DNA of 64,000 nucleotides from Phoenix dactylifera. Taxonomy: Eukaryota > Streptophyta > Magnoliopsida > Arecales > Arecaceae. A model generated the notes under the pieces. That model saw only the letters and a list, made by a program, of their open reading frames with translations. It had not been told where the DNA came from and did not search any database. Shown here piece after piece: positions 1 through 10,390 of the stretch. The stretch's first letter is position 1. Each line of letters starts with the position of its first letter. The position numbers were made by a program, and so were the translations under genes. The stretch is taken from positions 1 through 64,000 of the forward strand of contig NC_052400.1 in assembly GCF_009389715.1 (NCBI RefSeq), read 5' to 3'.

Positions 1-1088
1 GACATGACATCCAACCGGGCGTCCAATCGGCTCGTGAGCCCATCAGTAATAGTCCTCGCCTGAGCTGACATGAGCTCAGTCATCCTGCTCCAGAAGTCAT
101 CCGTATCTGTCGGAGGAGCGGATGACGATGGTCCAGCCTCTGAGGGTACAGTAGGATGATCCATAGGCTCCTCATCCTCATCCTCTGGTGCATCTCCCTC
201 TGGTGCCTCACCCTGAATGCCTGCACCTGTGTGAATCCACTGCCCGTTCACTTTCTCATATCCCATGCGTATAAGTGTCCGTGCAGTGTACGTGTCAGTG
301 TGATGCAGACTCTTGGATGCCTCCTCCTCGAGAGGTAAACCGTGCTGTCTAAATATCAAAGTGAGTATCATACCATAAGGTAGTGATACCCTGTTGCTGC
401 ACATTACCTTCCTCATCTGTCTCAATATCATAGCCGGAAGATTTAGGGGAGTCCCTCGAATCATACACTCCATCACTGCTAGATCTCGCTCAGTGATGAG
501 ATCGAATCTCCCGGTCTTTGGAAACAAAATCCTATTGATCATATTGAGCAGTAATCTCATTTCAACGGAAAGAGAACTAGCTATTACCTTCGTGGAGAAA
601 TCGAAGTTCTCATTTTCCATGATCAATTGTAGAGCTCTCATTTTGTTTTCTGGCCTTTCCGGAGTGGCTCCTATGCAGGGTAGATGAAGTAGCTCACTCA
701 AGCTCTCCTCGGATACTCGGATTCGAACCCCTCGAACTTCCGACACAAGCCCTCCCAAACCAGTCTTGAGGAAGGCATAGAACTCTTGGACCAACCCGGG
801 GTAAATCACCACATCAAGGGAGCAAAGATACTCCCAACCTTGTCTTTGGATCCATTCCCAAATCCGAAATCCTTCTTGGTTGAAAAACTCCGAATGAATC
901 CTTCTCCCGGTAGTAACCGGCCTCCCCGCAAATCTTGCAAGGATCACTGAGGGGGAAGGAGGAGGAGGGACCTCCGCACGTGCCTCACGTCGTGGAGACA
1001 CGGGAGAAGGCTCGGTAGGACGCCTTTCCTCTTGTTGGACTCGGGTCACTCTTCCGGATCTCTTGGCTACGGCTCGTTTGGGTCCCAT
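1..1088 (-). CDS. Post-pol (env-position) ORF of the SIRE-type element, partial
   Basis: An open frame runs from an ATG at 1088-1086 to the window edge, 362 codons with no stop. The N-terminus is basic (MGPKRAVAKRSGR), then comes a Pro/Glu-rich stretch and a globular part (about residues 45-290) that resembles the family labelled 'putative plant transposon protein'. The tail is strongly acidic (EDEDEE near residue 320). I see no signal peptide or obvious membrane anchor in the visible part, so an envelope role is not supported; only the position after pol matches the env-like frame of SIRE elements. Its lack of stops contrasts with the damaged pol upstream. The leader carries GGGTCGAC motifs and a TATA-like box (see 1207-1310). 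Confidence 0.7.
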   Translation of the reverse strand, partial: MGPKRAVAKRSGRVTRVQQEERRPTEPSPVSPRREARAEVPPPPSPSVILARFAGRPVTTGRRIHSEFFNQEGFRIWEWIQRQGWEYLCSLDVVIYPGLVQEFYAFLKTGLGGLVSEVRGVRIRVSEESLSELLHLPCIGATPERPENKMRALQLIMENENFDFSTKVIASSLSVEMRLLLNMINRILFPKTGRFDLITERDLAVMECMIRGTPLNLPAMILRQMRKVMCSNRVSLPYGMILTLIFRQHGLPLEEEASKSLHHTDTYTARTLIRMGYEKVNGQWIHTGAGIQGEAPEGDAPEDEDEEPMDHPTVPSEAGPSSSAPPTDTDDFWSRMTELMSAQARTITDGLTSRLDARLDVM

Positions 1089-1206
1089 TTCTCCAAGATC
1101 TTTAGGAAATCTACTGTTTGGAGGAGTTTAGTGGAGATTGGAGAGTAGGGGCTAGACTTTTTGGAAGGAGACAAAGGGCAAACAGTGCCCTAGATGAGCT
1201 CTCGGG

Positions 1207-1310
1207 CCCCCTTATAACAGTGGGGTCCCGACGTTGGGTCGACTCAAGAATTTTCTTGGGTCGACTCAACGTAGGGTCGACCCATGTTCTGGGTTGGGTC
1301 GACCCAAGTG
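1207..1310 (-). promoter_or_regulatory. Possible internal promoter before the post-pol ORF
   Basis: Four copies of the motif GGGTCGACTCAA or its palindromic form GGGTCGACCCAA lie between 1234 and 1307. On the minus strand they are followed by a TATA-like TTATAAGGGG (1217-1208) and then by the ATG at 1088. The same motif occurs about 16 times in the U3 part of this element's LTR, also upstream of a TATA box. That this region is a promoter is inference. Confidence 0.4.
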
Positions 1311-1494
1311 CAGAAATTTTGTTTTCTCTCCCTTTTTGCTTCTAAAAAGTTTTCCTTGCTTCCAATCCTTATAACCTCTTTATGGAACAATGATACATGA
1401 GTAAGGAATCTATAGATAACAAATTTGACTCATGTTTCATGGGATTTTTCAAGTTAGAGGAATGTATCATGACACTACTAGCTCCCTTTCATAT

Positions 1495-4400
1495 TCATTC
1501 AATAAAAGGATCACATATACCTAATTCCCTCCTGAGCATACAAAATCTATCTTCACTCAATGGTTTTGTAAATATGTCGGCCAATTGTTTTTCTGTGCAT
1601 ATATGCTCAATGCATACGTTTCCATTTTGCACATGATCCCTAATAAAATGGTACCTTATTTCTATGTGTTTGGCCTTAGAGTGCTGAACTGGATTTTTAG
1701 TGAGATTGATAGCACTCGTATTATCACATTTAATAGGAATATTATCTAGTTTAACTCCATAGTCCTCTAATTGTTGCTTGAGCCATAATACTTGGGCACA
1801 ACAACTACCAGCAGCTATGTATTCAGCTTCAGCTGTGGATAGTGCCACTGAGTTCTGCTTTTTACTAAACCATGATACTAAGTTATTTCCTAGGAATTGA
1901 CATGTCCTACTTGTGCTCTTTCTATCTAATTTGCATCCGGCAAAATCTGCATCTGAATATGCAAGCAAATCTAGACAGGAGTCTCTCGAGTACCATAATC
2001 CAATGGTGGTAGTTCCTCTTAAATATCTAAGGATTCTCTTAACTGCACTTAAATGTGACTCCTTAGGATCCGATTGGTATCAGCACATATCCCTACACTA
2101 AATACAATGTCGGGTCTACTAGCAGTAAGATAGAGCAAGGATCCAATTAGTCCTCTATAGAGCTTAATATCCACACTTTTTCCTTTTTCATCCTTGTCTA
2201 GCTTACTAGTGGGATTCATTGGAGTGCCAATTCCCTTATGATTTTCATTCCCAAACTTCTTCAGTATTTCCTTTGTATACTTAGTTTGATGAATGAAAAT
2301 GCCTTTTTTGGTTTGTTTGATTTGTAATCCTAAAAAGAAACTTAGTTCTCCCATCAAACTCATCTCAAATTCTCCATGCATTAAATCAGCAAATTCTTTG
2401 CACAGAGTGTCGTTAGTGGCACCAAAGATTATGTCATCTACACATATTTGTACCACTAGTAGATTTTTGTCCTTTCTTTTGAGAAATAGAGTTTTATCTA
2501 CATTTCCTCTACAAAAATCATTATCAATCAGAAATTTACTTAGTCTATCATACCAAGCCCTAGGTGCTTGCTTTAATCCATATAATGCCTTATGTAATTT
2601 AAACACATGATTTGGCAATTCATGATTTTCAAATCCTGGAGGTTGTTCTACATATACTTCCTCCTCAATAATACCATTTAAGAATGCACTCTTCACATCC
2701 ATTTGATATAATTTAAAATCCATAAAACATGCAAATGCTAGAAGTAATCTAATAGCTTCTAATCTAGTTACAGGAGCAAATGTCTCATCATAATCTATTC
2801 CTTCTTCCTGATTGTATCCTTTAGCTACGAGTCTGGCCTTATTTCTTATAACTACTCCATTTTCATCTAGTTTATTTCTAAATACCCATTTTGTTCCAAT
2901 TACTGAATTATGCTTTGGTCTTTCAGTTAATGTCCATACATTACTTTTTTAAAATTGATTTAATTCCTCTTGCATGGCATTTATCCAGTTAGTATCTTTT
3001 TCAGCTTCTTCATAAGTTTTAGGTTCTAATTGTGAAACGAAAGCAAGATAATCATTTAAATTTCTAAGAGAAGATCGAGTTCTTACCCCTTGAGATGGAT
3101 CACCAATAATTAAGTCTTTAGGATGTCCATGTGCATACCTCCATTCTTTTGGCACGTCTTGGGGTTGTGGTGGTACGCAATCATCTCCCTTATCTTGATT
3201 TGGTACGTCATCAATTTTTAACTTCTCAAAATCGATAATTCCTGTATCATCATCAATAGAGTTTTCTTTCCTAGCAGACTCACTATCAGACTCATCAAAT
3301 ATAATATTGACCGACTCTTCCACTACTAAGGTTCTTTTGTTGAATACTCTGTATGCCTTGCTAGATGTGGAGTATCCTAAGAAGATACCTTCATCTGACT
3401 TGGCATCAAATTTACTTAAGTCCTCCTTGCCGTTATTTAAGATAAAACATCTACATCCAAACACTTTAAAATATTTTGCAGTGGGTTTCTTATTCTTCCA
3501 AAGTTCATAAGGAGTTTTCTTAGTTATAGGTCGTATTAAAACTCGATTTAGAATATGGCAAGAAGTGTTTATAGCTTCAGCCCAAAAGTACTTTGGAAGA
3601 TTTGACTCGCACAACATTGTGCGTGCCATTTCTGCCAATGTCCTATTTTTCCTTTCAACAACCCCATTTTGTTGAGGCGTTCTAGGTGCTGAAAATTGAT
3701 GTGATATTCCATTTTTAGTGCAAAATTCCTCGAAGTGTTGATTTTCAAATTCCGTGCCATGATCACTTCGAATTGCTACCAATGTGAGTTTCTTTTCATT
3801 TATGATTTTATTGTATAGTTTCAAAAATTCTGAAAATGCTTCATTCTTATGTGCCAAAAATGAAACCCATGTATACCTTGAAAAATCATCAACAATGACT
3901 AGTCCATATTTCTTTCCTCCTAGACTTGTAGTTCTAGTAGGTCCAAATAAGTCCATATGTATGAGTTCAAATGGTCTAGTTGTTGATACTACATTTTTCG
4001 ATTTAAAAGATGATCTAGTTTGTTTTCCTAATGAACATGGTCCACATATTTTGTCCTTTTCAAAAATCAATTTTGGCACATCCTTTATTAATTCCTTCTT
4101 AACTAGTTTTGATATTAATTCCATACTAGCATGTCCTAGTCTTCGATGCCAAAGCCAACTAGTTTCATTCTTCTTTTCTTCATTAGTAATTAAGCATAAA
4201 CCATTTTTCTTGCCTAATTCATGAAGATCTACTAAGTAAATATTTCTTTGCCTTTGTCCTACAAGTACAATGCTATTATCTTTAGGATTTGTGATTATAC
4301 ATACAGATGCTTCAAATGTAACTTTAAATCCTTTATCACAAAATTGACTTATACTAAGAAGATTATGTTTCAAACCTTTAACTAACAAAACATTTTCTAT

Positions 4401-4601
4401 AAAAAAAACAGATGGAGCAATGAAAATTTTACCCTTTCCAATGATATGGCCTTTACCATTGTCTCCATAGGTAACTACTCCACCTTTCTTTGGTTCCAAA
4501 GTGACAAATTGATCTTCGTCACCGGTCATGTGTCTTGAACAGCCACTATCTAGATACCATCGTTTTTCCATTTTATCAGCTGTAAGACACACCTGCAATC
4601 A
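1495..4601 (-). pseudogene. pol: SIRE-type copia pol polyprotein, disrupted
   Basis: The order is protease (WYLDSGCSRH, about 4555), integrase with the zinc-binding HRRLGH...CGPC region, catalytic D in HMDLFGP, D in RSDHGTEF and E in NGVVERKNR, reverse transcriptase (MDVKSAFLNG near 2700; active site reads CVDD instead of the usual YVDD), and RNase H (YSDADFAG, STAEAEY), ending at 1495. It is broken: an in-frame TAA at 2951-2949 sits just before the reverse transcriptase, and a one-base loss near 2080 shifts frame between reverse transcriptase and RNase H. Two in-frame TGA codons (4607-4605 and 4601-4599) separate it from gag in the same frame; they may be mutations or an organised gag-pol boundary. 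Confidence 0.9.
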
Positions 4602-4604
4602 AGA

Positions 4605-6275
4605 TCAAGAAGAAACTTTAGGTACCCAAACTAAGTTGGGTCCTTTAGGGTTAGTACTCCATGTTCCTTTTGGAACCCAAACTTTCTTGAATTTAATCTT
4701 TTGATTATTACTTGATTTGTTTTGACTAGACTTTCTAAAGTTACATTCATATGCTCTATGTCCTATCTTATTGCAACAATAACAAGTAACATTTTCATTT
4801 TTAGCTTTTACAAAGATATTCTTTAAGAATTTTTGTTTTGTATTTGTTCTATAACCTAAACCAGCCTTATTATATACAGCTCTTTGACTATCAAGTATCA
4901 TATTCAATTTGGTAGAACTAAGAGTAAATTTATCTACCAAGGATTTATACTTTTCAGCATCTTCTTTTAACTTAATATTTTCAGCAATTAGATTCTTGGT
5001 TTCATTTTCAAGTTTCCTACTTAACGTTTCATAGTTATTAGACAGTTTTATTTTATCTTTAATGAGAGATTGATTTTCTTCTTTTAGAGCTTTATTTTTA
5101 TTAATTACTTTCTTATGTTCTTCCATGAGTTCTAAAAATGCATCATGTAATTCATCAACAGTAAAATCACAGTCAAGTTCAGAATCTACCTCATCGTCAT
5201 TGGCCATATGACATATTTGGGCCGTGTCTTGATGATCTTCATCCTCTGAACTTGATTCCTCACTCTCACTCCAATCAGCCATAAAATTCTTCTTTTTCAA
5301 TTTTTTTGCCATCCACTTCAAATCTGGGCAATCTATCTTATAATGCCCGGGTTTGTTACACTCATAGCAAATGGGAGTTTCTTTCTCCCTTTCTTTGTCC
5401 TTACCCTTTTCTTTGCTTGAGTTACCTTTAGAGAAGGGCTTCTTTTTATGGAATCTATTCTTACCTCTCATGAATTTTCTGAATTTCCTGCCAAGTACTG
5501 CCATCCCTTCCTCATCAATATCTTCATCATCATCTGAATCTTCTGATTCAGATTGTTGTCTAGGGGTGGTAGTCTTTAGGGCTATAGGCTTTCTTCTCTT
5601 GACCTCATCTTCTGAATTTTGCCTCATAGTCAACTCATGGGTCATGAGTGACCCTAGAAGCTCCTCTAGCTGTAGTGTATTGAGGTCCTTTGCTTCTTGT
5701 ATGGCGGTTACCTTGGCCTCCCAATTCCTTGGTAGAGACCTGAGAATTTTTCGCACCAAATCAGAATTAGAATAAGATTTTCCTAAGCTTTTAAGCCCAT
5801 TTATAATATCAGTAAAACGAGTAAACATATCAGTTATGGACTCGGTAGAATCCATTTTAAACAATTCATACTTATGTACTAATATGTTTATCTTTGATTC
5901 CTTGACTTGATTGGTCCCTTCATGTGTGACCTCAAGTCTATCCCAAATTTCTTTGGCGGTGGAGCAAGTGGATATTCTATTGAATTCATTTACATCTAAA
6001 GAGCAATAAAGTATATTTATAGCTTTTGTATTTAATTGTGCTAGTCTTCTATCATTTTCATTCCAATCCATTTCTGGTTTGGGTATGATAGTGCCTTCTA
6101 TATTGAGTGTGGGTGTGTGAGGTCCTCTAGTGATTATTTGCCATAATTCATAATCTGAAGCTTGAATGAATATCCTCATTCTAGCTTTCCAGTATGCATA
6201 GTTTGTGCCATTAAATAGAGGTGGTCTATTCGTGGATTGCCCCTCACTCATTGTACCTCCCACTTGGGTTGCCAT
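4605..6275 (-). CDS. gag: SIRE-type copia Gag
   Basis: A complete 556-residue frame begins at the first ATG after the primer-binding site. The N-terminus has the copia Gag (DUF4219/UBN2) signature, with NGTNYAYWKARM near residue 23. Two CCHC zinc knuckles are visible: CYECNKPGHYKIDC near residue 303 and CYCCNKIGHRAYEC near residue 495. Between them is a long Lys/Glu/Asn-rich stretch (about 385-470) with coiled-coil character. An acidic Ser/Glu/Asp segment lies near residues 240-260. Gag would assemble the virus-like particle and package element RNA. It ends in TGA, and pol continues in the same frame after a second TGA. Confidence 0.88.
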   Translation of the reverse strand: MATQVGGTMSEGQSTNRPPLFNGTNYAYWKARMRIFIQASDYELWQIITRGPHTPTLNIEGTIIPKPEMDWNENDRRLAQLNTKAINILYCSLDVNEFNRISTCSTAKEIWDRLEVTHEGTNQVKESKINILVHKYELFKMDSTESITDMFTRFTDIINGLKSLGKSYSNSDLVRKILRSLPRNWEAKVTAIQEAKDLNTLQLEELLGSLMTHELTMRQNSEDEVKRRKPIALKTTTPRQQSESEDSDDDEDIDEEGMAVLGRKFRKFMRGKNRFHKKKPFSKGNSSKEKGKDKEREKETPICYECNKPGHYKIDCPDLKWMAKKLKKKNFMADWSESEESSSEDEDHQDTAQICHMANDDEVDSELDCDFTVDELHDAFLELMEEHKKVINKNKALKEENQSLIKDKIKLSNNYETLSRKLENETKNLIAENIKLKEDAEKYKSLVDKFTLSSTKLNMILDSQRAVYNKAGLGYRTNTKQKFLKNIFVKAKNENVTCYCCNKIGHRAYECNFRKSSQNKSSNNQKIKFKKVWVPKGTWSTNPKGPNLVWVPKVSS

Positions 6276-6324
6276 GATCTTTAACTCTTGATTGTTAGAT
6301 CAATGAGCACTATTAGAGCACCTT

Positions 6325-6336
6325 GCTCTGATACCA
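6325..6336 (-). other. Primer-binding site, SIRE-type element
   Basis: On the minus strand the sequence is TGGTATCAGAGC, complementary to the 3' end of plant initiator-methionine tRNA. It is two bases inside the LTR end at 6339. It would prime first-strand synthesis. Confidence 0.88.
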
Positions 6337-6629
6337 CTTGTTGCCCAAGGTGACAATCCAAGAGGGGGGGGGTGAATTGGTTTCTTCTAAATTTTAGTGC
6401 TTTTAAAAACTTTCGTAATTAAGTGCGGTGGATGCTTTCTTAGGTTATTTGAGTGAGTTAAGTTAATACAAGAATAGAAGATAAAGCAAGGGAAAATGAA
6501 AGCACAAACACAATGCAAACACACCAATATATAGTGGTTCGGTGCTCTCCTTAGCACCTACGTCCACTCCCCAAGCGTACCCTTGGGAATTCACTATAAT
6601 CTCATGGATTACAGTTGGATTGTTTTCCG

Positions 6630-6830
6630 GGCTCACAATCCAAAAACCTTGTTGGTTTTACGGGCTCACCAACGAACCTATACAACTTTGGTTTTCCGGG
6701 TTCACCAAAAACCTTGTTGGTTTTGCGGGCTCACCAACGAACCTATACAACTTTGGTTTTCCGGGTTTACCAAAAACCTTTGTTGGTTTTGCGGGCTTAC
6801 CAACGAACCTTTACAAAGTATTTAAAACAA
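6630..6830. repeat. Tandem repeat inside the SIRE LTR
   Basis: A unit of about 83 bp built around GGTTTTCCGGGTTCACC and GGGCTCACCAACGAACC is present about 2.3 times. It lies downstream of the LTR TATA box, in the transcribed R/U5 part. The short open frames across it arise from the repeat and are not genes. Confidence 0.8.
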
Positions 6831-7114
6831 ATGAAAAGAAAAGATTTAAACTCCTAAATGAGCATATAAAGCAATATGAACTACAAAGAAGAGTTAGAAA
6901 GAAATTATCGCTTTGAAGTCGCTTTGCTCTTCTTTGTCAAGGAAGCTTCACTCTTCAAGGGGGGAAGGAGCTCTTGATGCCTCTTTGAATGTGCTCAATC
7001 CCTTTCTTTGATTCTTGAATGAAGCTCTTGATGAAGGAGATTAGGGCTCTTTTGTTTTCTTGTGTTTTCTTTGATATCCCACTCAAAAGTTGTTTCCTCT
7101 GATGAATAGTGCCC

Positions 7115-7124
7115 CTTTAAATAG
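7115..7124 (-). promoter_or_regulatory. TATA box of the SIRE LTR
   Basis: CTATTTAAAG is read on the minus strand, about 110 bp downstream of the GGGTCGAC array and followed by GGGGCAC. Its position inside the LTR fits the U3/R boundary. Confidence 0.6.
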
Positions 7125-7234
7125 TTTTCAACCTTCTTTGGACAAGCCCCATTCGTCAGATTTGAAAAACTAGCCGTTACATACCTTGGGAAGGACAGAA
7201 AGTACATCTGCAGAACTAGCCGTTACTGTTCAGC

Positions 7235-7740
7235 CCGTGTTTGGGTCGGCTCAACCTGTCCTTGGGTCGACCCAACTTTGCCTTGGGTCGACTCAACCAT
7301 TTCTTGGGTCGACCCTCTCAGTAACCACAGAAACCTCAATTTCAGCCTTTCTTCCCATGGGTCGACCCAACCATTCTTTGGGTCGACTCAAAGTTCACTT
7401 GGGTCGACTCAAATTCTTCTTGGGTCGACCCTCTCAGTAATTCCAGAGAACCGTTTTCTGTCTGTCTTTCTGTCTTGCCCTTTGGGTCGACCCTCTCAGA
7501 GTTTGGGTCGACTCAAGCTTGGGTCGACTCAACCACTGTGTGGGTCGACCCTCTCAGTGAATCCAGAGAGCATTCTTCCTTTGCGTTTTGAGGTTCTTTG
7601 GAGGTTGGGTCGACTCATGCTTACCTTGGGTCGACCCAACTCACTGTTCATTTGTGCTGTTTTTGCAGGAGTGTGCCAGATAATTCCTAGATGTGCCGGG
7701 GTCGACCCAATCAACCTATGGGTCGACTCAATCCACACTT
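7235..7740 (-). repeat. Array of GGGTCGAC motifs in the LTR U3
   Basis: About 16 dispersed copies of a 12-base motif are seen. They occur as GGGTCGACTCAA, the palindrome GGGTCGACCCAA, and GGGTCGACCCTCTCAG, with irregular spacing of 15-60 bp. All lie upstream of the LTR TATA box on the element's strand, where enhancer sites are expected. The function is inferred. Confidence 0.8.
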
Positions 7741-7895
7741 TGCTGCATTCTCAAGGTTAGATTCATCCAAATGAACAAGACCATATATATATTTTCAATT
7801 AAACAAATGTACTGAGAGTAATGAACTTATAAATGAAGTATCAATTTAACTTATAGCATGCTCTAGATAATTACTTGTTAATCATCAAAATAACA

Positions 7896-9896
7896 CTATC
7901 ATCCTCAAGGATGTCGCGGAACTCCGCCGATTCGCGAAAGAGCGCCACCGCGCTCTGAGCTTGCTCCCGAGCCTCGTGGTAGGTGGCCTTCTTCTCGAGG
8001 GTTTTTATTTCCCGCTCAAGCTCCGAATGTCGGAGGCGGGCATTCTCCACCTCCTGCTCGCGGGAGGCCAGCGCTTGCTCGACTTCGGCCAATCGAGCCT
8101 CAGCGGCGCGCAGCTCGGACCTCGCCAACGCATGCGCGCCCTTTTCCTCATCGAGCTCGGCGGTAAGAGCTCGAATCCTTCCCTCAGATGCTCCGACCTT
8201 TTCTTGGAGCACCTGTCGTTCGGCCTCAGAGGCCTGGTACTTCGCTTCGGAGGCCTGGTACTTCGCCTCGGCGGCCGTGTACCTCGTCTGGGCCTCGTCG
8301 TACCCGTGCTGGCACCTCCGGGCCTTCTCCCGGTATTCTTGAACAAGGTGCATCAGCATCTCCGTCTCGTGCAAATGCTGTAAAAGAGACGAAAAGGAAA
8401 ATATAAGACGCCACAAATAAAAAATCTATACAGATTACACAGGTGAAAAATTTTACTTACCCGGACGGCGTTGCAGCGGGTATAGTCCATGAAAGCATTA
8501 TAGCTCATGGACTGCATCATTGCCCGGTCGGCTGGGAGCAGCGCGACCCGGAATATCTCCAGCGCTACTCGAGGGTTTTCGAGGGCTGAATCACCCTCGA
8601 ACACCGACCAGGTGGGTGCAAGGGGCACCCGTCCCCCCGAGCCCGATGGGCCCGGAAGGCCAGCATCGGCTGGCCTAGGTAGAGCCGACCCCGAGGCTCC
8701 CTGACTGCTCCCCGGCTCGGAGCTAGGGGGCTGGGGTCGGACGAACGGACGATCAGACCGCCGCACAACTATAGCGGGGCGTGCAAGCACGGGACCCGCT
8801 GAACTCCTCCCCTGGTCGGCAACTGGAGCGTCCTGCCGACCAGGAATCTGCGCCAAGGGCGCCGGACATAGGGGCGCCATCGAGGCTCCTTTGGAGCCCG
8901 AGCCTCCGGAATCCGCGCCCTCCCTCCGACCAGCTTCGGGGCGCGCGGACTGAGAAGGACCCGCCTCGGAGCGAGCGGGGCGAGAAGGACCCGCCTCGGA
9001 GTGAGCGGGCCGGGAAGGACCCTCCTCGGTCACTGCTGTCGCTGGGGCCTTGGAGGTCGCCGAGACCTTTTGCTTTTTTCTCAGCTCGGTCGGCTCGCCC
9101 GAGAGCTCGGCTGCCCTCTTTTGGAAGCGGGCATAGAGGACTTCACTTTTCGTCACCATCTTTGCGATATCTGCAAAGGCAAAAAGGATTAGAACATTAG
9201 AACAGTAAGGAAATAAATACACCTTGAAATTACCCTTACCATGGGGACGCGCCGAGCTCAAGCCCACGTTTACCAAAGCGTCCTCACATATGAGGCCGTT
9301 CAGTAAGATGCCGTTCCCGAGGCTGCGGACGGCGTCGAAGATCCCTGCTCACGCTGAGAAAGTCTGGGAGGTTTGTTGATGGCCTTGAGCTGAGCCGGTC
9401 CCCACCTGGGGTCAAACCCCCAGGACTGTGCAGAACCAAGGAAGAAGAATTTCTCCTTCCAGCCATGAATGGATGAGGGGGCGCCATGAAAAAGTGGCCG
9501 ACCCACCCGAAGGGCGATGTACAGCCACTCTCCGTCTCCCGGATTCGACTTAAAGATAAAAAGTCGCCGGAAGACGCTGACAGAGGTCGGAATCCCCTGC
9601 AGTAAACACAGGGACAGAAAACCGACCACCGTCCTCCAGGCGTTCGGAGTAAGCTGCGCCGGGACCAACTGGCACGTCGTTAGCAGCTCATTCACAAAGC
9701 CGTGAAGAGGAAATCGGAGGCCGGCCCAGAGCGACTCCAGATGCACTCCGATCCGGCCTACCGGAGGATCGGTTATCCGATCCCTCCACCTGGCGGGCTC
9801 CAAACGGAACCCGTGAAGAGGGAAGAACCACTCTTCGGTCATCTCGACCTCCAGGACACTCATGGTGGACTCAACTTCGCTAGGGACAGAACCCAT
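7896..9896 (-). pseudogene. Spliced antisense gene of the Tat element (PF04195-type), truncated
   Basis: The start ATG is at 9896. Exon 1 (9896-9240) carries the PF04195-like domain (EEWFFPLHGF, NAWRTVVGFL, GWKEKFFFLG). Intron 1 is 9239-9171 (69 bp, GTAAGG...TTTGCAG). Exon 2 (9170-8461) is Pro/Ser/Gly-rich with repeats of the type GPSRPARSEA. Intron 2 is 8460-8378 (83 bp, GTAAGT...TTACAG). Exon 3 (8377-7896) is a heptad-rich coiled coil that ends abruptly at the SIRE LTR. Joining at these borders keeps the frame, and removing the introns restores the expected order. A one-base shift near 9345 in exon 1 already breaks the frame, so the copy was probably dead apart from the insertion. The molecular role of this family is not known to me. 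Confidence 0.75.
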
Positions 9897-10036
9897 TGCA
9901 AGAGAAAAAGAAATCAAAACAGGAGGGGAACCTGGGGAAGACGCCGGAGAAAAGGGACTTCGGTCTAAGGAAGACTGGAAGAATAAAAAGCTGGAAGCAG
10001 AAGGCAATAGAAAGAGGGTAGAGGGCCAGGGGAGAG

Positions 10037-10046
10037 TTTAAATAGA
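10037..10046 (-). promoter_or_regulatory. TATA box of the antisense gene
   Basis: TCTATTTAAA is read on the minus strand, about 140 bp upstream of the ATG at 9896. It lies outside the LTR, so the antisense gene appears to have its own promoter. Confidence 0.5.
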
Positions 10047-10390
10047 CCTCCCCAACGGCCCGGATCAACGAGAAAAATGCTGCATCCGGTTTAGATGGCG
10101 ACGCGTGTCGGTCCAAAAGACAAAGCGACGCATCTAATTAGGGCTAGCGCTTCGGACGCCGAAACGCCCCATCGGATCGTGCGGCCCCATCATGAGCCCA
10201 CGACGCGAGGACGCTTCGCAAGAAGTGTCCCAATAATGAGACTCCTCGGGTAAGGAGAGACGCCGCCTATTAAAGGCATCTCGAAGCGCTCGATAATTCA
10301 AAACGCGCGACAAATTAAAATTTTCGAAATCTGTAATGCCCCAACTAAAGCTACTTCCCGCGCTCCAGCTGGTAGCCACCTGGAACTCGG

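Larger units (their letters stand above)
1..7895 (-). mobile_element. SIRE-type Ty1/copia LTR retrotransposon, 3' part off-window
   Basis: Read on the minus strand, the order is 5' LTR (7895-6339), a primer-binding site matching the initiator-Met tRNA end (TGGTATCAGAGC, 6336-6325), gag, pol (protease, integrase, reverse transcriptase, RNase H), then an extra frame after pol that leaves the window at base 1. Integrase before reverse transcriptase gives Ty1/copia. The long LTR plus a post-pol frame is the layout known for the SIRE/Maximus lineage. The 3' LTR must lie left of the window. The base next to the LTR on the right starts CTATC, the expected 5-bp target duplication; its partner is not visible. 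Insertion was into exon 3 of the antisense gene of a Tat-type element. Pol is damaged, so this copy looks non-autonomous. Confidence 0.88.
6339..7895 (-). repeat. 5' LTR of the SIRE-type element (1557 bp)
   Basis: On the minus strand it begins TGTTATTTTGATGATTAACA (7895) and ends CCTTGGGCAACA (6339), giving TGTT...AACA borders. It contains the U3 GGGTCGAC array (7235-7740), a TATA box (7124-7115), a repeat block (6630-6830) and, next to its 3' end, the G-rich stretch also common in other plant LTRs. The right boundary is set by the point where the coding frame of the interrupted antisense gene stops matching coiled-coil sequence. Confidence 0.8.

Noticed and set aside
6542-6916. Overlapping plus-strand frames (up to 124 codons) in three phases
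   Set aside because: They cross an LTR tandem repeat and exist because the unit length keeps several frames open. No family resemblance.
7961-9200. Several long plus-strand frames rich in Arg, Ser, Gly
   Set aside because: Shadows of the GC-rich antisense gene; they ignore its splice sites and have no recognisable domains.
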